From positions 1 through 6,639 of the forward strand of contig JAJUHR010000104.1 in NCBI GenBank assembly GCA_029267795.1: a DNA stretch of 6,639 bases, read 5' to 3'. The notes under the pieces are model-generated. The model saw only the letters and a program-made list of their open reading frames with translations, did not search any database and was not told the origin of the DNA. This stretch comes from Planctomycetota bacterium (GTDB lineage: Bacteria; Planctomycetota; Phycisphaerae; Phycisphaerales; Phycisphaeraceae). Made by a program: the position numbers and the translations under genes. Positions 5,569 through 6,639 of the stretch are shown here, in pieces. How positions within the stretch are numbered: the first letter of the stretch is position 1; each line of letters opens with the position of its first letter.

Positions 5569-6384
5569 ATGCGCTACGAACTGGGATTTCTCGGTGCGGG
5601 GAACATGGCGGAAGCGATCGCCAGGGCGGCGGTGCGCTGCGGGGTGCTGGGGGCGGACGATATGGTCGCTTCGGACCCGAGCCCCGATCGGCGGAGGGTA
5701 TTCACGTCGCTGGGCGTGGCCACCACCGAGGACAACGTGACGGTGATCCGGCAGGCGAAGCAGGTCCTGCTGGCGGTGAAGCCACAGACCATGTCCCAGG
5801 TGGCGTCGGACTTGGGGAAACATGGGAGCCCGGATCAGGTGATCGTCACGATCATGGCGGGGGTGACGACGCGGAAGCTGGCGGGAGCGATCCGCGCTGC
5901 CGGCAGGGGCGACGAGCCGCGGATCGTGCGTGTGATGCCCAACACGCCGCTGCAGGTGGGCCTGGGGATGTCGGGCGTGGCGGTGGGGCCGGGCGCGCAG
6001 CCGGGGGACGAGGCGCTGACGATGAAGCTGTTCGGCGCAGCGGGCAAGGCGGTGCGCGTGGAGGAGACGGCGCTGGACGCGATTACGGCGGTATCGGGGT
6101 CGGGGCCGGCGTACGTGTTCTACCTGGCGGAAGCGATGGAACAGGCGGCGCGGGATTTGGGGCTGGGCGAGCACGCGAGGGTGATCGTTCAGCAGACGAT
6201 CCTGGGGGCGGCGCAGCTGATGGCTTCGTCGAGCGAAGCGCCCGCGGAACTGCGCCGCAAGGTCACGAGCCCCGGCGGCACGACCGAGGCGGCGGTCCGC
6301 ACAATGACCGAACAGCGGGTTGCGGAGGCGATCGTGCAGGCGGTCAAGGCCGCGGAGAAGCGCTCGAAGGAGCTGGGCGCGTAG
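5569..6384 (+). CDS. proC: Pyrroline-5-carboxylate reductase
   Basis: The 271-residue enzyme carries out the last step of proline synthesis, reducing 1-pyrroline-5-carboxylate to proline with NAD(P)H. The Rossmann domain opens with LGFLGAGNMAEAIA (5-18), then LLAVKPQ (67-73), VTIMAGVT (93-100) and RVMPNTP (121-127), all typical of ProC. The C-terminal dimerisation and active-site domain has TAVSGSGPAYVF (173-184) and the signature KVTSPGGTTEAA (231-242). Length is normal for the family and nothing is missing. The start is the ATG at 5569, 11 bases after the tyrA stop, with a weak ATAGG site 6 bases before it. The frame is open far upstream inside tyrA, but that part is a shadow. Tight spacing indicates cotranscription with tyrA, although proline and tyrosine synthesis are not the same pathway. 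The link may be only operon economy. Confidence 0.96.
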   Translation: MRYELGFLGAGNMAEAIARAAVRCGVLGADDMVASDPSPDRRRVFTSLGVATTEDNVTVIRQAKQVLLAVKPQTMSQVASDLGKHGSPDQVIVTIMAGVTTRKLAGAIRAAGRGDEPRIVRVMPNTPLQVGLGMSGVAVGPGAQPGDEALTMKLFGAAGKAVRVEETALDAITAVSGSGPAYVFYLAEAMEQAARDLGLGEHARVIVQQTILGAAQLMASSSEAPAELRRKVTSPGGTTEAAVRTMTEQRVAEAIVQAVKAAEKRSKELGA

Positions 6385-6472
6385 GATCGGCGCCCGGGGG
6401 CTGCTGCGCAGACGCGTGTGGCGAAGGCTGTGCGGCGGGGAGGGGGGCGGCTGGGTTCCGAGCGTCAATCGA

Positions 6473-6639
6473 ATGTTCCCGACTCTGCGTGACATGTTGG
6501 AGGCATTGGAGCGCGAAGGGGAGTTGCACCGGGTCAAGGCCCGGGTGTCGCCGATCCTGGAGGTCAGCCGGATCGCCGACGTCGTGAGCAAGAGCCCCGC
6601 GCCGCGTGTCAGCGAGCACGCCCGGGTTTTCGATCCGCG
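6473..6639 (+). CDS. UbiD-family decarboxylase, N-terminal fragment cut by the window edge
   Basis: The first 55 residues are present and the frame is open at the right edge. LRDMLEALEREGELHRVKARV (5-25), then SPILEVSRIADVVSKSP (26-42), matches the start of UbiD-type prenylated-FMN-dependent decarboxylases (pattern LRDFL..LE..GEL.R...V...LEI.EIADR). These act on polyprenyl-hydroxybenzoate in ubiquinone synthesis, on related naphthoate intermediates in the futalosine menaquinone route, or on other aromatic acids. The prFMN and catalytic residues lie beyond the edge, so the substrate cannot be assigned. After KSPAP, a segment ending in ARVFDP is longer than in E. coli UbiD, which is a feature I associate with homologues in non-proteobacterial lineages. 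The start is the ATG at 6473, 88 bases after proC, with no clear ribosome site. ATG 6494 is less likely because it would remove the conserved LRD. It could share the tyrA-proC transcript. Confidence 0.82.
   Translation, partial: MFPTLRDMLEALEREGELHRVKARVSPILEVSRIADVVSKSPAPRVSEHARVFDP

Noticed and set aside
4942..6591. A 549-codon minus-strand open frame across tyrA and proC
   Set aside because: It is an Arg/His/Pro-rich shadow typical of high-GC DNA, opposite two well-supported enzymes.

Overview
The window is GC-rich chromosomal DNA from a bacterium. The mix of genes, the weak Shine-Dalgarno sites, the long intergenic gaps full of small GC hairpins and the UbiD N-terminus suggest a planctomycete-like organism, possibly Phycisphaerae. 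This is a lineage guess from pattern, not proof. There are six protein genes: five complete and one cut by the right edge. I see no tRNA, rRNA, CRISPR array, transposase or phage gene.

Left part (1-626): no convincing gene. The first ~130 bases are extremely C/G-rich. Further in lie several hairpins, and a terminator-like stem at 550-590 stands just before the first gene. At 627-1634 (+) is a predicted lipoprotein with a GH18-like TIM-barrel signature, an uncharacterised type of putative glycosidase.

Middle part (1635-3605): a 414-base gap holds two terminator-like or palindromic elements, two short dispersed hairpins and a structured leader. The leader ends in a strong intrinsic terminator just upstream of a globin-coupled diguanylate cyclase (about 2049-3188, +). 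That protein joins a haem-binding sensor globin through a short helix directly to a GGDEF domain with an intact active site and I-site, so it is predicted to make c-di-GMP in response to O2 or another haem ligand. A second gap (3189-3605) lies between convergent genes and is packed with degenerate GC hairpins sharing a CGCTGCGC-like loop.

Right part (3606-6639): core metabolism. accA (acetyl-CoA carboxylase carboxyltransferase alpha) is on the minus strand and divergent from a plus-strand run of tyrA-like prephenate/arogenate dehydrogenase, proC (pyrroline-5-carboxylate reductase) and the start of a UbiD-family decarboxylase. tyrA and proC are 11 bases apart and probably cotranscribed. The 92-base accA/tyrA gap must hold promoters for both directions.

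No obvious new multi-gene system is present. The items most worth a second look are the compact globin-GGDEF protein with its terminator-bearing leader, the uncharacterised barrel lipoprotein, and the family of small hairpin repeats.
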